Source: Pseudomonas sp. (GTDB lineage: Bacteria > Pseudomonadota > Gammaproteobacteria > Pseudomonadales > Pseudomonadaceae). Taken from it: a stretch of 17,790 nucleotides of DNA. A program made the translations under genes and the position numbers. This document shows, piece by piece, positions 1-8,813 of the stretch. Every line of letters starts with the position of its first letter. The first letter of the stretch is position 1. The notes under the pieces are model-generated. The model had not been told where the DNA came from and made no database searches. It saw nothing but the letters and a program-made list of their open reading frames with translations. The stretch spans positions 1 to 17,790 of the forward strand of contig JAQZAY010000044.1 in NCBI GenBank assembly GCA_029239415.1, given 5' to 3'.

Positions 1-74
1 TCACGTGCCAGCAGACTTTCAAGTGCGATAAGGTGCGGCTCTGTTTCTGACACCTGCCGCCTGGAAAGTTGATT

Positions 75-698
75 ATGCATTCCGTATTTATCGTGGACGA
101 CCACCCCGTCATTCGCCTGGCTGTTCGCATGCTGCTCGAAAACCAGAGCTACAAGGTCATCGGGGAGTCGGACAACGGCGTCGATGCCATGCAGATGATT
201 CGCGAAGCCAAGCCCGATCTGGTCATCCTCGACATCAGCATTCCCAAGCTGGATGGCCTGGAGGTGCTTTCACGCTTCAAGGCCATGGCCATGCCGCTGA
301 AAGTACTGGTGCTTACCGCCCAGTCCCCTGCCCTGTTCGCGGTACGCTGCATGCACTCCGGCGCCGCTGGCTACGTCTGCAAGCAGGAAGACCTGAGCGA
401 GCTGCTCAGTGCCATCAAGGCCGTGCTTTCTGGCTACAACTACTTTCCCAGCCAGGCGATCAAGCCAGGCCAGGAAGGCAACTGCAGTCATGACCTGGAA
501 CTGTTTCGCAAGGTCAATGACCGCGAACTGATGGTCTTGCAACTTTTTGCCCAGGGGCGCAGCAACAAGGAAATCGCCAAGGGCATGTTTCTCAGCAACA
601 AGACGGTCAGCACCTACAAGAAGCGTTTGATGCAGAAGTTGCAGGCCGAGTCGCTGGTCGACCTGATCGACATGGCCAAACGCAATGCACTCGTGTGA
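75..698 (+). CDS. LuxR/NarL-family response regulator (BvgA/EvgA/RocA-like)
   Basis: A 207-residue two-component response regulator and DNA-binding transcription factor. The N-terminal receiver shows the acidic pair D8-D9 (FIVDDHP), the phospho-acceptor D53 (VILDISIP), the switch threonine in VLVLTAQ and the conserved lysine K103 (VCKQED). The C-terminal part from about residue 144 is a LuxR-type helix-turn-helix (NDRELMVLQLFAQGRSNKEIA, then FLSNKTVSTYKKRL). I chose ATG at 75 over an in-frame TTG at 69 because GGAAAG at 63-68 sits at normal ribosome-binding distance from 75. Its stop overlaps the GTG start of the hybrid kinase, so the two are translationally coupled and almost certainly a cognate pair. 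By analogy with BvgA/BvgS and the P. aeruginosa RocA/RocS systems it should receive phosphate from the kinase's HPt domain. Target genes cannot be told from this window. Confidence 0.93.
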   Translation: MHSVFIVDDHPVIRLAVRMLLENQSYKVIGESDNGVDAMQMIREAKPDLVILDISIPKLDGLEVLSRFKAMAMPLKVLVLTAQSPALFAVRCMHSGAAGYVCKQEDLSELLSAIKAVLSGYNYFPSQAIKPGQEGNCSHDLELFRKVNDRELMVLQLFAQGRSNKEIAKGMFLSNKTVSTYKKRLMQKLQAESLVDLIDMAKRNALV

Positions 699-3600
699 AC
701 CTGGCCATGTCCAGGTGCATCGTCCATCGATGGCTGCTGTGCCTGTCGCTGATCACCACGGGTGCGATAGCGGCTGACAGCGCCCCAGCAGCCACCTATG
801 AATTGCTGGCGCGCTCGAGCGAGGCATTTCCCACGCTGCCGCTGACCGACGAACAGCGGCGCTGGCTGGAGGGCAAGCCTGCCCTGGTGCTGGGCACCTC
901 GGCACCGGACTACCCGCCTTTCGACATCACCGCTGGAAATCGCGACTACCAGGGCCTGACCGCCGACTACGCCGGCCTGATCGGAGCCGCGCTGGGCCTG
1001 CCCATCAGGATCGAGCGCTTCGCTTCGCGCCAGGAGGCGGTCGATGCGCTGGTCGAGGGTCAGATCGATCTGCTGGGCAGCGCCAACGGTTTCGAAGCCG
1101 TGCAAGAGCAGGTGGTGCTGTCCGAGCCGTATGCGATCGACCAGCCGGTGCTGGTCACCCGCGAGGACGAGAAGCGCCCGCTGGACATGGGCCTGGAGGG
1201 CATGCGCCTGAGCATGCTGTATCACTATCTGCCGCTGGACGAGGTACACGCGGCCTACCCCAAGGCCACCCTGCTGTCCTACCCCTCCTACCAGAATGCG
1301 CTCAACGCCGTGGCGTTCGATGAGGCCGACGTGTTCATCGGCGACACCATCTCCACTCACTACCTGATCAACCAGGGTCACCTGCCCAACATCAAGATGG
1401 CCAACTTCGGCAAGCACGAGCCCGTGGGATTCAGCTTCGCCGTGCGGCGCGGCAACACGGTGCTGCTGGACCTGCTCAACGCCACGCTCGAGCGCGTGTC
1501 CGCCGCCACCCGCGAAGACATCTTCAAACGCTGGAGCGCGGGCAGCGCCAGTCTGCTCACCGACCGCAAGCTGCACCTGTCGCCGCGCGAGGAGCGCTGG
1601 CTGCAGACCCATCCTACGGTGCGCGTGGTGGTCAACGAAAGCGCGGCGCCGCTGACCTTCTTCGACAACCATGGCAACTTCAGAGGCATCAGCGCCGACC
1701 TGCTGGAGCTGATCCGCCTGCGTACCGGCCTGCGCTTCGAGGTCCAGTCGGCGTCGGGCGTCAGCGACATGCTCAGGCAGCTGCATGAAGGCCGGGGCGA
1801 TGTGATCGCGGCCATTTCCTCTGGCGTCGAACGCAGTGCATTGCTGAACATCAGTCGTCCCTACCTGGAGAACTCCCATGTCCTGGTGACCCGCAGCGGC
1901 AAGGGCCAGCCCACCTCGCTCGAGCAACTGGCCGGGCGCAGCATCGCGGTCACGCGCGACAGCGCCATGACCGAGCTGCTGGCCACCCACTATCCGCAGA
2001 TCCAGCAATCGGTGGCAGAAAGCGCGTCTCATGCCGCGGCCCTGCTCGGCAGCGGCCAGGTCGACGCCGCGGTCATGGCGCTGATAAATGCCAATTTCGT
2101 CGTCGCCAGCAACGCCGGGTTGACGATTCGCAACAGCGTCGGCGCCGATCCCGCCACGTTTTCCATGGCCACCTCGCACCAGGCGCTCGAACTCGCCTCG
2201 ATCCTGGACAAGGCATTGCTCAGCATTTCACCCGAGGAGCTGGGGGTGATCAACAGCCGCTGGCGTGGCTACAGCACCCACGACGATGCCTACTGGCAGA
2301 CCTACCGGCACCTGATCCTGCAGGTGGTGGTCGGCACCAGCCTGATGTTGCTGCTTTCGCTGGTCTGGAATGCCCGGCTGCGGGGCCAGATCAAACAACG
2401 CCAGGCCGCCGAGCGGGCACTGGGCGACCAGCTGGCGTTCATGCGCGCCCTGCTCAACGGCACGCCTCATCCGATGTACGTACGCGATCGCGACGGCTGC
2501 CTGCTGAGCTGCAATGAAAGCTACCTTGAGGCAGTCGATGCCAGGAGCGAGGAAGTCATCGGCAAGCGCCTGCACGACGGCCTGTTCGGTCATGACGACG
2601 TCACCCGGCAGATAGAGGCCGACTATCGCAAGGTCATGGCCCACGGCAAGCCTCTGATCCAGGATCGCCCGCTGCGCCTGCAAGGCCGCGAACTGACGAT
2701 CTACCACTGGATCCTCCCCTACCACGACTCGCTGGGCGACACCCAGGGCATCATCGGTGGCTGGATCGATATCAGCGAGCGGCGCAAGCTGGTGCAGGAC
2801 CTGAGCCTGGCCAAGCAGCAGGCCGACGATGCGAACCGCGCCAAGAGCACCTTCCTGGCCACCATCAGCCACGAGATCCGCACCCCGATGAACGCGGTGA
2901 TCGGCATGCTCGAGCTTGCCCTGAGACGGGCCGAACAAGGCCTGGCCGACCGACCGGCGATCGAGATCGCCTATCACTCGGCCAAGGACCTGCTGGGCCT
3001 GATCGGCGATATCCTCGACATTGCGCGCATCGAGTCCGGCCACATGACCCTGGCCCCCGAGCCGGTTGCGCTGGACGGGCTGGTCGAATCGGTGGGCCGG
3101 GTGTTCGACGGCCTGGCTCGCCAGAAGGGCCTGGTGCTGGAGGTGCTGATCGAGCCGACCTCGCGGCGCCAGGCCTTGCTCGATCCACTGCGTTTCAAGC
3201 AGGTGCTGTCGAACCTTGTCAGCAATGCGATCAAGTTCACCGAGCAAGGTTACGTGCGCATCCACCTGGAGGTGCGCGAGGCCGACAGCGGTCCGGTCCT
3301 GGACCTGGAGGTCTGCGACAGCGGCGTCGGCATCCACGCGCACGACCAGCGCCACCTGTTCAGCCCGTTCGCCCAGGTAGACCCGCACAGCGCTACCGGG
3401 CGAAGCGGTACCGGGCTTGGCCTGGTGATCAGCCGCAACCTGTGCGAGCTGATGGGCGGGCAACTGGAACTCGACAGCCTGCAGGGTGTGGGCACCCGGG
3501 TTCGCTTGCTGATGCCCCTGCAGATCGTACCCCCTGGCGCCAGCGCCGTGGCGCCACGCCCACGGCAGCAGGCGCCGGACCCACGGCTACGGGTCCTGGT

Positions 3601-4330
3601 GGTCGACGACCATCCGGCCAACCTGCTGCTGATGGCCCAGCAACTAGGCTACCTGGGCCTGTTCCAGCAAAGCGCGGGCAGCGGCGAGGAAGGCCTTGGC
3701 GCCTGGCGGCGTGGCCGCTTCGACGTGTTGATCATCGACTGCAACATGCCTCGCATGAGTGGCTACCAGCTGGCCGCGGCGGTACGCGCCGAAGAGCGTG
3801 CGTGCAAGCGCACTCCCTGCACGATCCTCGCGTACACCGCCAACGCGCAACCCGAGGTGCGCCAGCGGTGCCTGGATGCCGGCATGGATGACTGCCTGCT
3901 CAAGCCCATCAGCCTCCAGGCCCTGGGCGAGCGCTTGGCGAGCGTGCCATGCCCGCGCCTCGCGGCCAACGCAGCTGATGCCCCCTTCGACCTGCAGGGC
4001 CTGGGCGCCATCGTGGGCGACAGCCGCGTCGCGCACGGCAAACTGCTGGAGGCCGTGCGCCAGAGCCTGAGGGAGGATTTGCGCGTGCTCCTGGCCATCG
4101 ACCCGCAAAGCCACGCAGACCTGCTCAAGGACCAGGCGCACAAGATCATCAGCGCCGCCCGGATGATCGAGGCAGCACCGCTGGAACACGCCTGCGGGCA
4201 ACTGGAGGCTGCGTGCGCGCAGCAGGCTCCGCCGCCCTTGCTCAGGCAGCAGCGCCAGCGGGTGGCACGGCAGATGCGCCGCGTGGAAAATGCCCTGGCC
4301 CGGCAACTGCAGCGCCAGGCCCCTGAGTAG
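695..4330 (+). CDS. BvgS-type hybrid sensor histidine kinase, two periplasmic SBP domains
   Basis: A 1211-residue unorthodox sensor kinase for a four-step phosphorelay. Domain order by eye: signal-peptide-like N-terminus (RWLLCLSLITTGAIAA); two tandem solute-binding family-3 (venus flytrap) domains at about 45-285 and 300-528; one transmembrane helix at about 540-559 (VVVGTSLMLLLSLVW); PAS at about 580-695; HisKA with H726 (ISHEIRTPMN); HATPase with N-box (NLVSNAIKF), DSGVGI and GTGLGL; receiver from about 966 with acceptor D1015 (LIIDCNMPRMSG) and lysine in LLKPIS; C-terminal HPt with H1149 (AHKIISAARMIEA). Every phosphotransfer residue is present. The start is GTG 695, overlapping the response regulator stop by four bases; ATG 707 in the same frame is an alternative that gives a cleaner signal peptide. 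The architecture matches BvgS/EvgS and the RocS1-type kinases of pseudomonads. The ligand is unknown; flytrap domains of this class bind amino acids or other small molecules. Confidence 0.93.
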   Translation: MNLAMSRCIVHRWLLCLSLITTGAIAADSAPAATYELLARSSEAFPTLPLTDEQRRWLEGKPALVLGTSAPDYPPFDITAGNRDYQGLTADYAGLIGAALGLPIRIERFASRQEAVDALVEGQIDLLGSANGFEAVQEQVVLSEPYAIDQPVLVTREDEKRPLDMGLEGMRLSMLYHYLPLDEVHAAYPKATLLSYPSYQNALNAVAFDEADVFIGDTISTHYLINQGHLPNIKMANFGKHEPVGFSFAVRRGNTVLLDLLNATLERVSAATREDIFKRWSAGSASLLTDRKLHLSPREERWLQTHPTVRVVVNESAAPLTFFDNHGNFRGISADLLELIRLRTGLRFEVQSASGVSDMLRQLHEGRGDVIAAISSGVERSALLNISRPYLENSHVLVTRSGKGQPTSLEQLAGRSIAVTRDSAMTELLATHYPQIQQSVAESASHAAALLGSGQVDAAVMALINANFVVASNAGLTIRNSVGADPATFSMATSHQALELASILDKALLSISPEELGVINSRWRGYSTHDDAYWQTYRHLILQVVVGTSLMLLLSLVWNARLRGQIKQRQAAERALGDQLAFMRALLNGTPHPMYVRDRDGCLLSCNESYLEAVDARSEEVIGKRLHDGLFGHDDVTRQIEADYRKVMAHGKPLIQDRPLRLQGRELTIYHWILPYHDSLGDTQGIIGGWIDISERRKLVQDLSLAKQQADDANRAKSTFLATISHEIRTPMNAVIGMLELALRRAEQGLADRPAIEIAYHSAKDLLGLIGDILDIARIESGHMTLAPEPVALDGLVESVGRVFDGLARQKGLVLEVLIEPTSRRQALLDPLRFKQVLSNLVSNAIKFTEQGYVRIHLEVREADSGPVLDLEVCDSGVGIHAHDQRHLFSPFAQVDPHSATGRSGTGLGLVISRNLCELMGGQLELDSLQGVGTRVRLLMPLQIVPPGASAVAPRPRQQAPDPRLRVLVVDDHPANLLLMAQQLGYLGLFQQSAGSGEEGLGAWRRGRFDVLIIDCNMPRMSGYQLAAAVRAEERACKRTPCTILAYTANAQPEVRQRCLDAGMDDCLLKPISLQALGERLASVPCPRLAANAADAPFDLQGLGAIVGDSRVAHGKLLEAVRQSLREDLRVLLAIDPQSHADLLKDQAHKIISAARMIEAAPLEHACGQLEAACAQQAPPPLLRQQRQRVARQMRRVENALARQLQRQAPE

Positions 4331-4375
4331 GGCGCAATGCCACACGCCGCGAGACAGGCAGCGAGGCGGCTTAGC

Positions 4376-4384
4376 TGATAGAAT
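4376..4384 (+). promoter_or_regulatory. Candidate extended -10 promoter of yggL
   Basis: TGATAGAAT is an extended -10 element (TG, one base, then TAGAAT) about 32 bases before the yggL ATG. No good -35 hexamer lies 16-18 bases upstream, which an extended -10 can tolerate. It suggests yggL has its own promoter and is not just read through from the kinase gene. Confidence 0.45.
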
Positions 4385-4415
4385 CTGCGGCGTATTTACC
4401 TAAGAGGATTGTTTC

Positions 4416-4760
4416 ATGGCCACTAACCGTTCCCGTCGTCTGCGCAAAAAACTCTGTGTGGACGAGTTCCAGGAATTGGGTTTCGAATTGAATCTGGATT
4501 TCAAAGAAGATCTGGATGACGAGGCAATCGATGCATTCCTCGATGCTTTCCTGACCGAAGCCATGGATGCCAACGGCCTTGACTACGTTGGCGGCGATGA
4601 TTTCGGCCTGGTCTGCCTGGCCAACCGCGGCTCGGTCAGCGAAGAGCAGCGCGCTGCCGTCGAAGCCTGGCTCAAAGGCCGTGGCGAGCTGACCAAGGTT
4701 GAAGTCAGCCCACTGCTGGACGCCTGGTACCCGGACAAGCCGATCAACCCGGCTGTCTGA
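4416..4760 (+). CDS. yggL: YggL family 50S ribosome-associated protein (DUF469)
   Basis: A 114-residue acidic protein with a basic N-terminus (NRSRRLRKKLCVDEFQELGF), the hallmark of the YggL/DUF469 family. E. coli YggL has been reported to bind the 50S subunit. The remainder is acidic (DLDDEAIDAFLDAFLTEAMD) and has the family stretch GLDYVGGDDFGLVC. Length matches the family. ATG 4416 follows AGAGGA at 4404-4408 with good spacing. It stands alone between the kinase gene and a strong terminator. Its cellular role is poorly defined; ribosome association is family knowledge, not something shown by this sequence. Confidence 0.92.
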   Translation: MATNRSRRLRKKLCVDEFQELGFELNLDFKEDLDDEAIDAFLDAFLTEAMDANGLDYVGGDDFGLVCLANRGSVSEEQRAAVEAWLKGRGELTKVEVSPLLDAWYPDKPINPAV

Positions 4761-4782
4761 TACCGCTGTCCAGACATGGAAG

Positions 4783-4814
4783 AAGGCCATCCCCGAGGGA
4801 TGGCCTTTTTTTTG
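4783..4814 (+). terminator. Rho-independent terminator after yggL
   Basis: A perfect 11-base-pair stem (AAGGCCATCCC with GGGATGGCCTT) closes a three-base CGA loop and runs into a tract of eleven T residues. It lies 23 bases after the yggL stop and separates yggL from dacB. Confidence 0.95.
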
Positions 4815-4871
4815 GTTGCGTCAGTCGGCCAGCTTTGCGTCGAACGGGGTCCATCTGCGACGCGCTTGGGG

Positions 4872-4877
4872 CATAAT
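4872..4877 (+). promoter_or_regulatory. Candidate -10 element for dacB
   Basis: CATAAT within GGGGCATAATGCGCGC is the only convincing -10 hexamer between the yggL terminator and dacB. The matching -35 position shows no good hexamer, so this is tentative. It would give a leader of about 75 bases. Confidence 0.35.
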
Positions 4878-4955
4878 GCGCGCTATGTCTTCACAGGGGC
4901 CTTCACCTTTCAACGCCTCGTTTCTTCACCCCTCGCCTGCAGGGTTTTCGTACTC

Positions 4956-6416
4956 ATGATCAAATCGCTTCGCCCTCTGCTGCTCGCCGGCCTGCTCCTG
5001 CCACTGGCAATGCCAAGCCAGGCCGCCCCCGTCAACACCACCCTGTCGCCGAAGGTGCAACAGGCGCTCAAGGCCAACAAGCTGCAGGACTCGGCGCTGT
5101 CGCTGGTGATGCTGCCGCTGGATGGCCCGGGTACAGCGACCGTGTTCAACGCCGATGTCTCGGTCAATCCGGCCTCGACCATGAAGCTGGTCACCACCTA
5201 TGCCGCCTTGGAACTGCTCGGCCCTACCCATCAATGGAAGACAGAGTTCTTCACCGACGGTGCGCTGAGCAATGGCGTGCTCAACGGCAACCTGTATCTC
5301 AAGGGCGGTGGCGATCCCAAGCTGAACATGGAGAAGCTCTGGCTGTTGATGCGCGACCTGCGCGCCAATGGCGTGCGCACCATCACCGGCGACCTGGTGC
5401 TGGACCGCAGCCATTTCGTGCAGCCGAACCTGCCGCACTTCGACGATGATGGCGGCGATGTGAACAAGCCCTTCCTGGTCAGGCCCGATTCGCTACTGGT
5501 CAACCTCAAGGCCCTGCGTTTCGTGGCCCGCAATGACGGCGGCAAGGTGCTGGTGTCGGTGGAGCCGCCGATTGCCAGCATCCGCATCGACAACCAGGTC
5601 AAGGCCGTGGCCTCGACCAAGTGCACGGGCAACGTGCGCTATAACCCGGTGCCCCAGCCCGGAGGCGTCAGCGTGACAGTCACCGGGCAGCTTGGCGAAG
5701 GCTGCAACTCGCAGACCTACCTCGCGCTGCTCGACCATCCAAGCTACGCGGCGGGCGCGGTACGGGCGATCTGGAACGAACTGGGCGGCACCATCCAGGG
5801 CGCCGACCGCGTCGAGAACGTACCCAAGAGCGCGCGCTTGCTGGCCCGGGCATTCTCGCCCGACCTGGTCGAGATCATCCGCGACATCAACAAGTACAGT
5901 AACAACACCATGGCCCAGCAGTTGTTCCTGAGCCTGGGGGCGCAGTTCCGTACCGATGCCGACGGCGATGACGCGCGTGCCGCTCAACGCGTGGTCCGTC
6001 AGTGGATGGCCAAGAAGGGCATCACCTCGCCGCACCTGGTGATGGAAAACGGCTCCGGCCTGTCGCGCGCCGAACGCGTCAGTACCCGCGAGATGGCGGC
6101 CTTGTTGCAAGCGGCCTGGAAGAGCCCCTACGCGGCAGAGTTCATCAGTTCGATGCCGCTGGCGGGCATGGACGGCACCATGCGCAAGCGACTCAAGCGC
6201 ACCGCCATGACCGGTGAAGCGCACATCAAGACGGGCACGCTCAATACCGTGCGCGCCATCGCCGGCTTCAGCCGTGACAGCAATGGGCACACCTGGGCGG
6301 TGGCGGCGATCCTGAACGATCCCAAGCCATGGGGCGCCTCGGCAGTGCTCGACCAGGTGCTGCTGGACCTGTATCGCCAGCCCAAGCTGGTGAACAGTAC
6401 GGCGTCGATGCCCTGA
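4956..6416 (+). CDS. dacB: D-alanyl-D-alanine carboxypeptidase/endopeptidase (PBP4 family)
   Basis: A 486-residue class C penicillin-binding protein of peptidase family S13, acting in the periplasm on peptidoglycan peptides (DD-carboxypeptidase and DD-endopeptidase, cell-wall remodelling and recycling). The three active-site motifs are present: SxxK at S74-K77 (PASTMKL), SxN at S315-N317 (YSNNTMAQQ) and KTG at 425-427 (IKTGTLN). A typical Sec signal peptide begins at ATG 4956 (IKSLRPLLLAGLLLPLAMPSQA, cleavage before AP). The open frame extends upstream to 4776, but that extension would run through the yggL terminator and bury the signal peptide, so 4956 is the start. The ribosome-binding site (AGGG at 4940-4943) is weak and rather far. 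Length fits E. coli DacB. It appears monocistronic and converges on rlmL. Confidence 0.95.
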   Translation: MIKSLRPLLLAGLLLPLAMPSQAAPVNTTLSPKVQQALKANKLQDSALSLVMLPLDGPGTATVFNADVSVNPASTMKLVTTYAALELLGPTHQWKTEFFTDGALSNGVLNGNLYLKGGGDPKLNMEKLWLLMRDLRANGVRTITGDLVLDRSHFVQPNLPHFDDDGGDVNKPFLVRPDSLLVNLKALRFVARNDGGKVLVSVEPPIASIRIDNQVKAVASTKCTGNVRYNPVPQPGGVSVTVTGQLGEGCNSQTYLALLDHPSYAAGAVRAIWNELGGTIQGADRVENVPKSARLLARAFSPDLVEIIRDINKYSNNTMAQQLFLSLGAQFRTDADGDDARAAQRVVRQWMAKKGITSPHLVMENGSGLSRAERVSTREMAALLQAAWKSPYAAEFISSMPLAGMDGTMRKRLKRTAMTGEAHIKTGTLNTVRAIAGFSRDSNGHTWAVAAILNDPKPWGASAVLDQVLLDLYRQPKLVNSTASMP

Positions 6417-6449
6417 CACGCCCTGGACAGGTCTGGTAGCAGCCCTTTG

Positions 6450-6484
6450 TCCCAGGGGAGCGGGACTCGCCGCTCCCCGAGGGA
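6450..6484. repeat. Inverted repeat between convergent dacB and rlmL
   Basis: A nine-base-pair perfect stem (GGGGAGCGG with CCGCTCCCC, 6455-6463 and 6470-6478) closes a six-base loop GACTCG and is flanked by an outer TCCC/GGGA pair. It lies in the 80-base gap between the two convergent stop codons. There is no T tract on either strand, so it is not a canonical intrinsic terminator. It may still stabilise 3' ends or assist termination of both genes. Confidence 0.6.
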
Positions 6485-6496
6485 TCCGTGGCTGCC

Positions 6497-8689
6497 TTAG
6501 CGCAGCTGCAGACGCCAGGCCTTGTGGATGCGGCTGTTGCGGGAGAAGTCCGGATCCAGTGTCTGGGCTGTGATCTCTTCCACCGCATAGCGCTCGCCCA
6601 GGTGCTCGTCGAGCAGGAACTTGCGGAAGTTGTTGGAGAAATACAGCACGCCGCCGGGCGCCAGGCGAGCCATGGCCAGGTCGATCAGCTCGACATGGTC
6701 GCGCTGGACATCGAATACGCCTTCCATGCGCTTGGAGTTGGAGAAGGTCGGTGGGTCGATGAAGATCAGGTCGTAGCTCTCGCGGCATTCCTGCAGCCAC
6801 GCCATCACATCGCCCTGCTCCAGTCGGTTCTTGTCGGAAAAACCGTTGAGTGACAGGTTGCGCCGCGCCCAGTCCAGGTAGGTCTTGGACAGGTCGACGC
6901 TGGTGGTGCTGCGCGCGCCGCCCTTGGCCGCATGCACGCTGGCGGTCGCGGTGTAGCAGAACAGGTTGAGGAAGCGCTTGCCCGCGGCCTCGCGCTGGAT
7001 GCGCATGCGCATCGGGCGGTGGTCGAGGAACAGGCCGGTATCCAGGTAGTCAGTGAGGTTGACCAGCAGCTTGACGCCACCTTCGCTGACTTCGCGGAAC
7101 TGGCCCTGGGTGGCCTGGCGCTCGTACTGGCGGGTGCCGCTCTGGCGCTCGCGGCGCTTGAGCACCACACGGTCCTGGTCGATGCCAAGCGCCAGGGGAA
7201 TGGCCGCCAGGGCATCGAACAGCCGCGCCTGGGCCTTCTCGGGGTCGATCGAACGAGGCGCGGCGTACTCCTGCACATGCACCCAGTCTTCATACAGGTC
7301 GACCGCCAGGGCGTACTCGGGCATGTCGGCATCGTACAGGCGATAGCAACTGACCTGCTCGCGACGGGCCCACTTGCCCAGTTGCTTGAGATTCTTCTGC
7401 AGCCGGTTGGCGAACATCTGCGCACCTTCGCTCAGGCGCGCGGGCTGGTTGGCGACTGGCGCTGGGCGTGGTGTGTCGCTGCCAGCCTGGTCAGGCTGGC
7501 GCCGCTCGCCGGTGACGAACTGGTCCGGGGTGACCTTGATCAGCAACAGCTTGCACGGCAGCGCGCCGTTCCAGAACGCGTACTGCTTGTGGCTGCGAAT
7601 GCCCATGCGCTTGCCCAGTTCCGGCGCGCCGGTGAACACCGCCGCCTCCCAGCCCAGGCACGCCTGGCGCAGGCGTTCGCCAAGGTTCTGGTAGAGGTAC
7701 AGCAGGCTGGCTTCGTCGCCCAGGCGCTCGCCGTAAGGCGGGTTGCTGATGACCAGGCCCTTCTGGTTCTGGTCTGGACGCGGCTCGAAAGTGCCGACCT
7801 CACCCTGGTAGATCTTCACCCAGTCGCCAAGGCCGGCACGCTCGACGTTGTTGCGCCCGGGCTGGATCAGCCGTGGGTCGGCCTCATAGCCACGGATCCA
7901 CAGAGGCGGCTTGGCCAGGCCGGCCTGCGCACGGGCGGTGGCCTCGTCGTGCAACTTGCGCCACAGGGCTGGCACGTGGCCCAGCCATGCGCTGAAGCCC
8001 CAGCGCTCGCGCTTGAGGTTGGGGGCGATGTCGGCGGCAATCATCGCGGCCTCGACCAGGAAGGTCCCTACGCCGCACATCGGGTCTGCCAGGGCGCCAC
8101 CCTCGGCAGCAATGCGTGGCCAGCCGGCGCGGATCAGCACCGCTGCTGCCAGGTTTTCCTTGAGCGGCGCGGCGCCCTGCTGCAAGCGATAGCCACGCTG
8201 GTGCAGGCTGTGGCCGGAAAGATCCAGCGACAGGATCGCCTCGCCGCGGTCCAGGCGCAGGTGCACCCGCAGATCGGGGTTGAGCTTGTCGACCGAGGGG
8301 CGCTCGCCCTCACGATTGCGCAGCTTGTCGACAATGGCGTCCTTGACCTTCAGGGCGCCGAAATGGGTGTTGTCGATCCCCGAGCCATGGCCGCTGAATT
8401 CCACCGCCAGGGTGCCATCGCAGGCCATGTGGTCATGCCAGTCGACCTCGTTGACGCCGTCGTAGAGGTCGTCGGCGTTCTTCATGTTGAAGCGCTTGAG
8501 CACCAGCAGGACGCGGTTGCCCAAGCGTGACCAGAGGCACAGGCGGTAGGCGGTTTCCATGTCGGCTTCGCCACGAATGGCCGAGGTGTGCTCGCGCACA
8601 TCCTCCAGGCCCAGGCCGCGGGCCTCTTCGGCAAGCAGGCTTTCGAGGCCCTTGGGGCAGGTGAGGTAGAGTTCGAAACGATCCGACAT
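6497..8689 (-). CDS. rlmL: Bifunctional 23S rRNA methyltransferase RlmKL (m2G2445 / m7G2069)
   Basis: A 730-residue fusion of two SAM-dependent methyltransferases acting on the large-subunit rRNA. The N-terminal half carries a THUMP-type RNA-binding region (about 45-155), a SAM-binding segment (DPMCGVGTFLVEAAMIA) and the N6/N2-methylase signature NPPY at 316-319; this is the RlmL part (m2G2445). The C-terminal half has its own Rossmann methyltransferase (LNLFCYTATASVHAA, then DPP at 645-647 in IFIDPPTFSNS), the RlmK part (m7G2069). Length and order match E. coli RlmKL. I start at ATG 8689 (MSDRFELYLTCPKGLE) rather than the TTG two codons upstream. A Q/P-rich linker with ERRQPDQAGSDTPRPAP lies in the middle. 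The gene is preceded by a leader with several inverted repeats. Confidence 0.96.
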   Translation of the reverse strand: MSDRFELYLTCPKGLESLLAEEARGLGLEDVREHTSAIRGEADMETAYRLCLWSRLGNRVLLVLKRFNMKNADDLYDGVNEVDWHDHMACDGTLAVEFSGHGSGIDNTHFGALKVKDAIVDKLRNREGERPSVDKLNPDLRVHLRLDRGEAILSLDLSGHSLHQRGYRLQQGAAPLKENLAAAVLIRAGWPRIAAEGGALADPMCGVGTFLVEAAMIAADIAPNLKRERWGFSAWLGHVPALWRKLHDEATARAQAGLAKPPLWIRGYEADPRLIQPGRNNVERAGLGDWVKIYQGEVGTFEPRPDQNQKGLVISNPPYGERLGDEASLLYLYQNLGERLRQACLGWEAAVFTGAPELGKRMGIRSHKQYAFWNGALPCKLLLIKVTPDQFVTGERRQPDQAGSDTPRPAPVANQPARLSEGAQMFANRLQKNLKQLGKWARREQVSCYRLYDADMPEYALAVDLYEDWVHVQEYAAPRSIDPEKAQARLFDALAAIPLALGIDQDRVVLKRRERQSGTRQYERQATQGQFREVSEGGVKLLVNLTDYLDTGLFLDHRPMRMRIQREAAGKRFLNLFCYTATASVHAAKGGARSTTSVDLSKTYLDWARRNLSLNGFSDKNRLEQGDVMAWLQECRESYDLIFIDPPTFSNSKRMEGVFDVQRDHVELIDLAMARLAPGGVLYFSNNFRKFLLDEHLGERYAVEEITAQTLDPDFSRNSRIHKAWRLQLR

Positions 8690-8722
8690 GAGCAATCCAG
8701 AGCCTTAGGCAAGATGAAGTGA

Positions 8723-8801
8723 CAAGGCAGCGCATGCCTTGCCCGTGTTTGCTCGGACGCCCTTCTTGCAAGCGTCCGAGTGGCAATCTGGCAAGCCAGA
8801 T
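8723..8801 (-). promoter_or_regulatory. Structured 5' leader of rlmL: three tandem inverted repeats
   Basis: Three perfect inverted repeats lie head to tail upstream of rlmL. They are CAAGGCA/TGCCTTG (8723-8729 and 8735-8741, 5-base loop), CTCGGACGC/GCGTCCGAG (8752-8760 and 8772-8780, 11-base loop) and ATCTGGC/GCCAGAT (8786-8792 and 8795-8801, 2-base spacer). All three would lie inside the rlmL leader RNA if transcription starts near 8807. The third, with its very short spacer, could equally be a protein-binding operator. I know of no named element matching this arrangement. Confidence 0.5.
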
Positions 8802-8813
8802 GTGCCTGGCCGC

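Noticed and set aside
1..74. Promoter of the response regulator
   Set aside because: No convincing -35/-10 or -24/-12 pair is visible in the 74 bases available; it may lie outside the window.
614..2179. 521-residue minus-strand open frame opposite the hybrid kinase
   Set aside because: It lies antisense to a kinase gene with clear domains, has low-complexity Gln/Ala/Gly/Arg-rich composition typical of GC-rich shadow frames, and shows no motif.
2228..3463. 411-residue minus-strand open frame
   Set aside because: Antisense to the PAS and kinase domains; composition is that of a shadow frame.
4699..4959. 86-residue plus-strand frame between yggL and dacB
   Set aside because: Overlaps the end of yggL and passes through its terminator.
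6932..8530. 532-residue plus-strand open frame inside rlmL
   Set aside because: Antisense to the methyltransferase; no recognisable domain and no ribosome-binding site.
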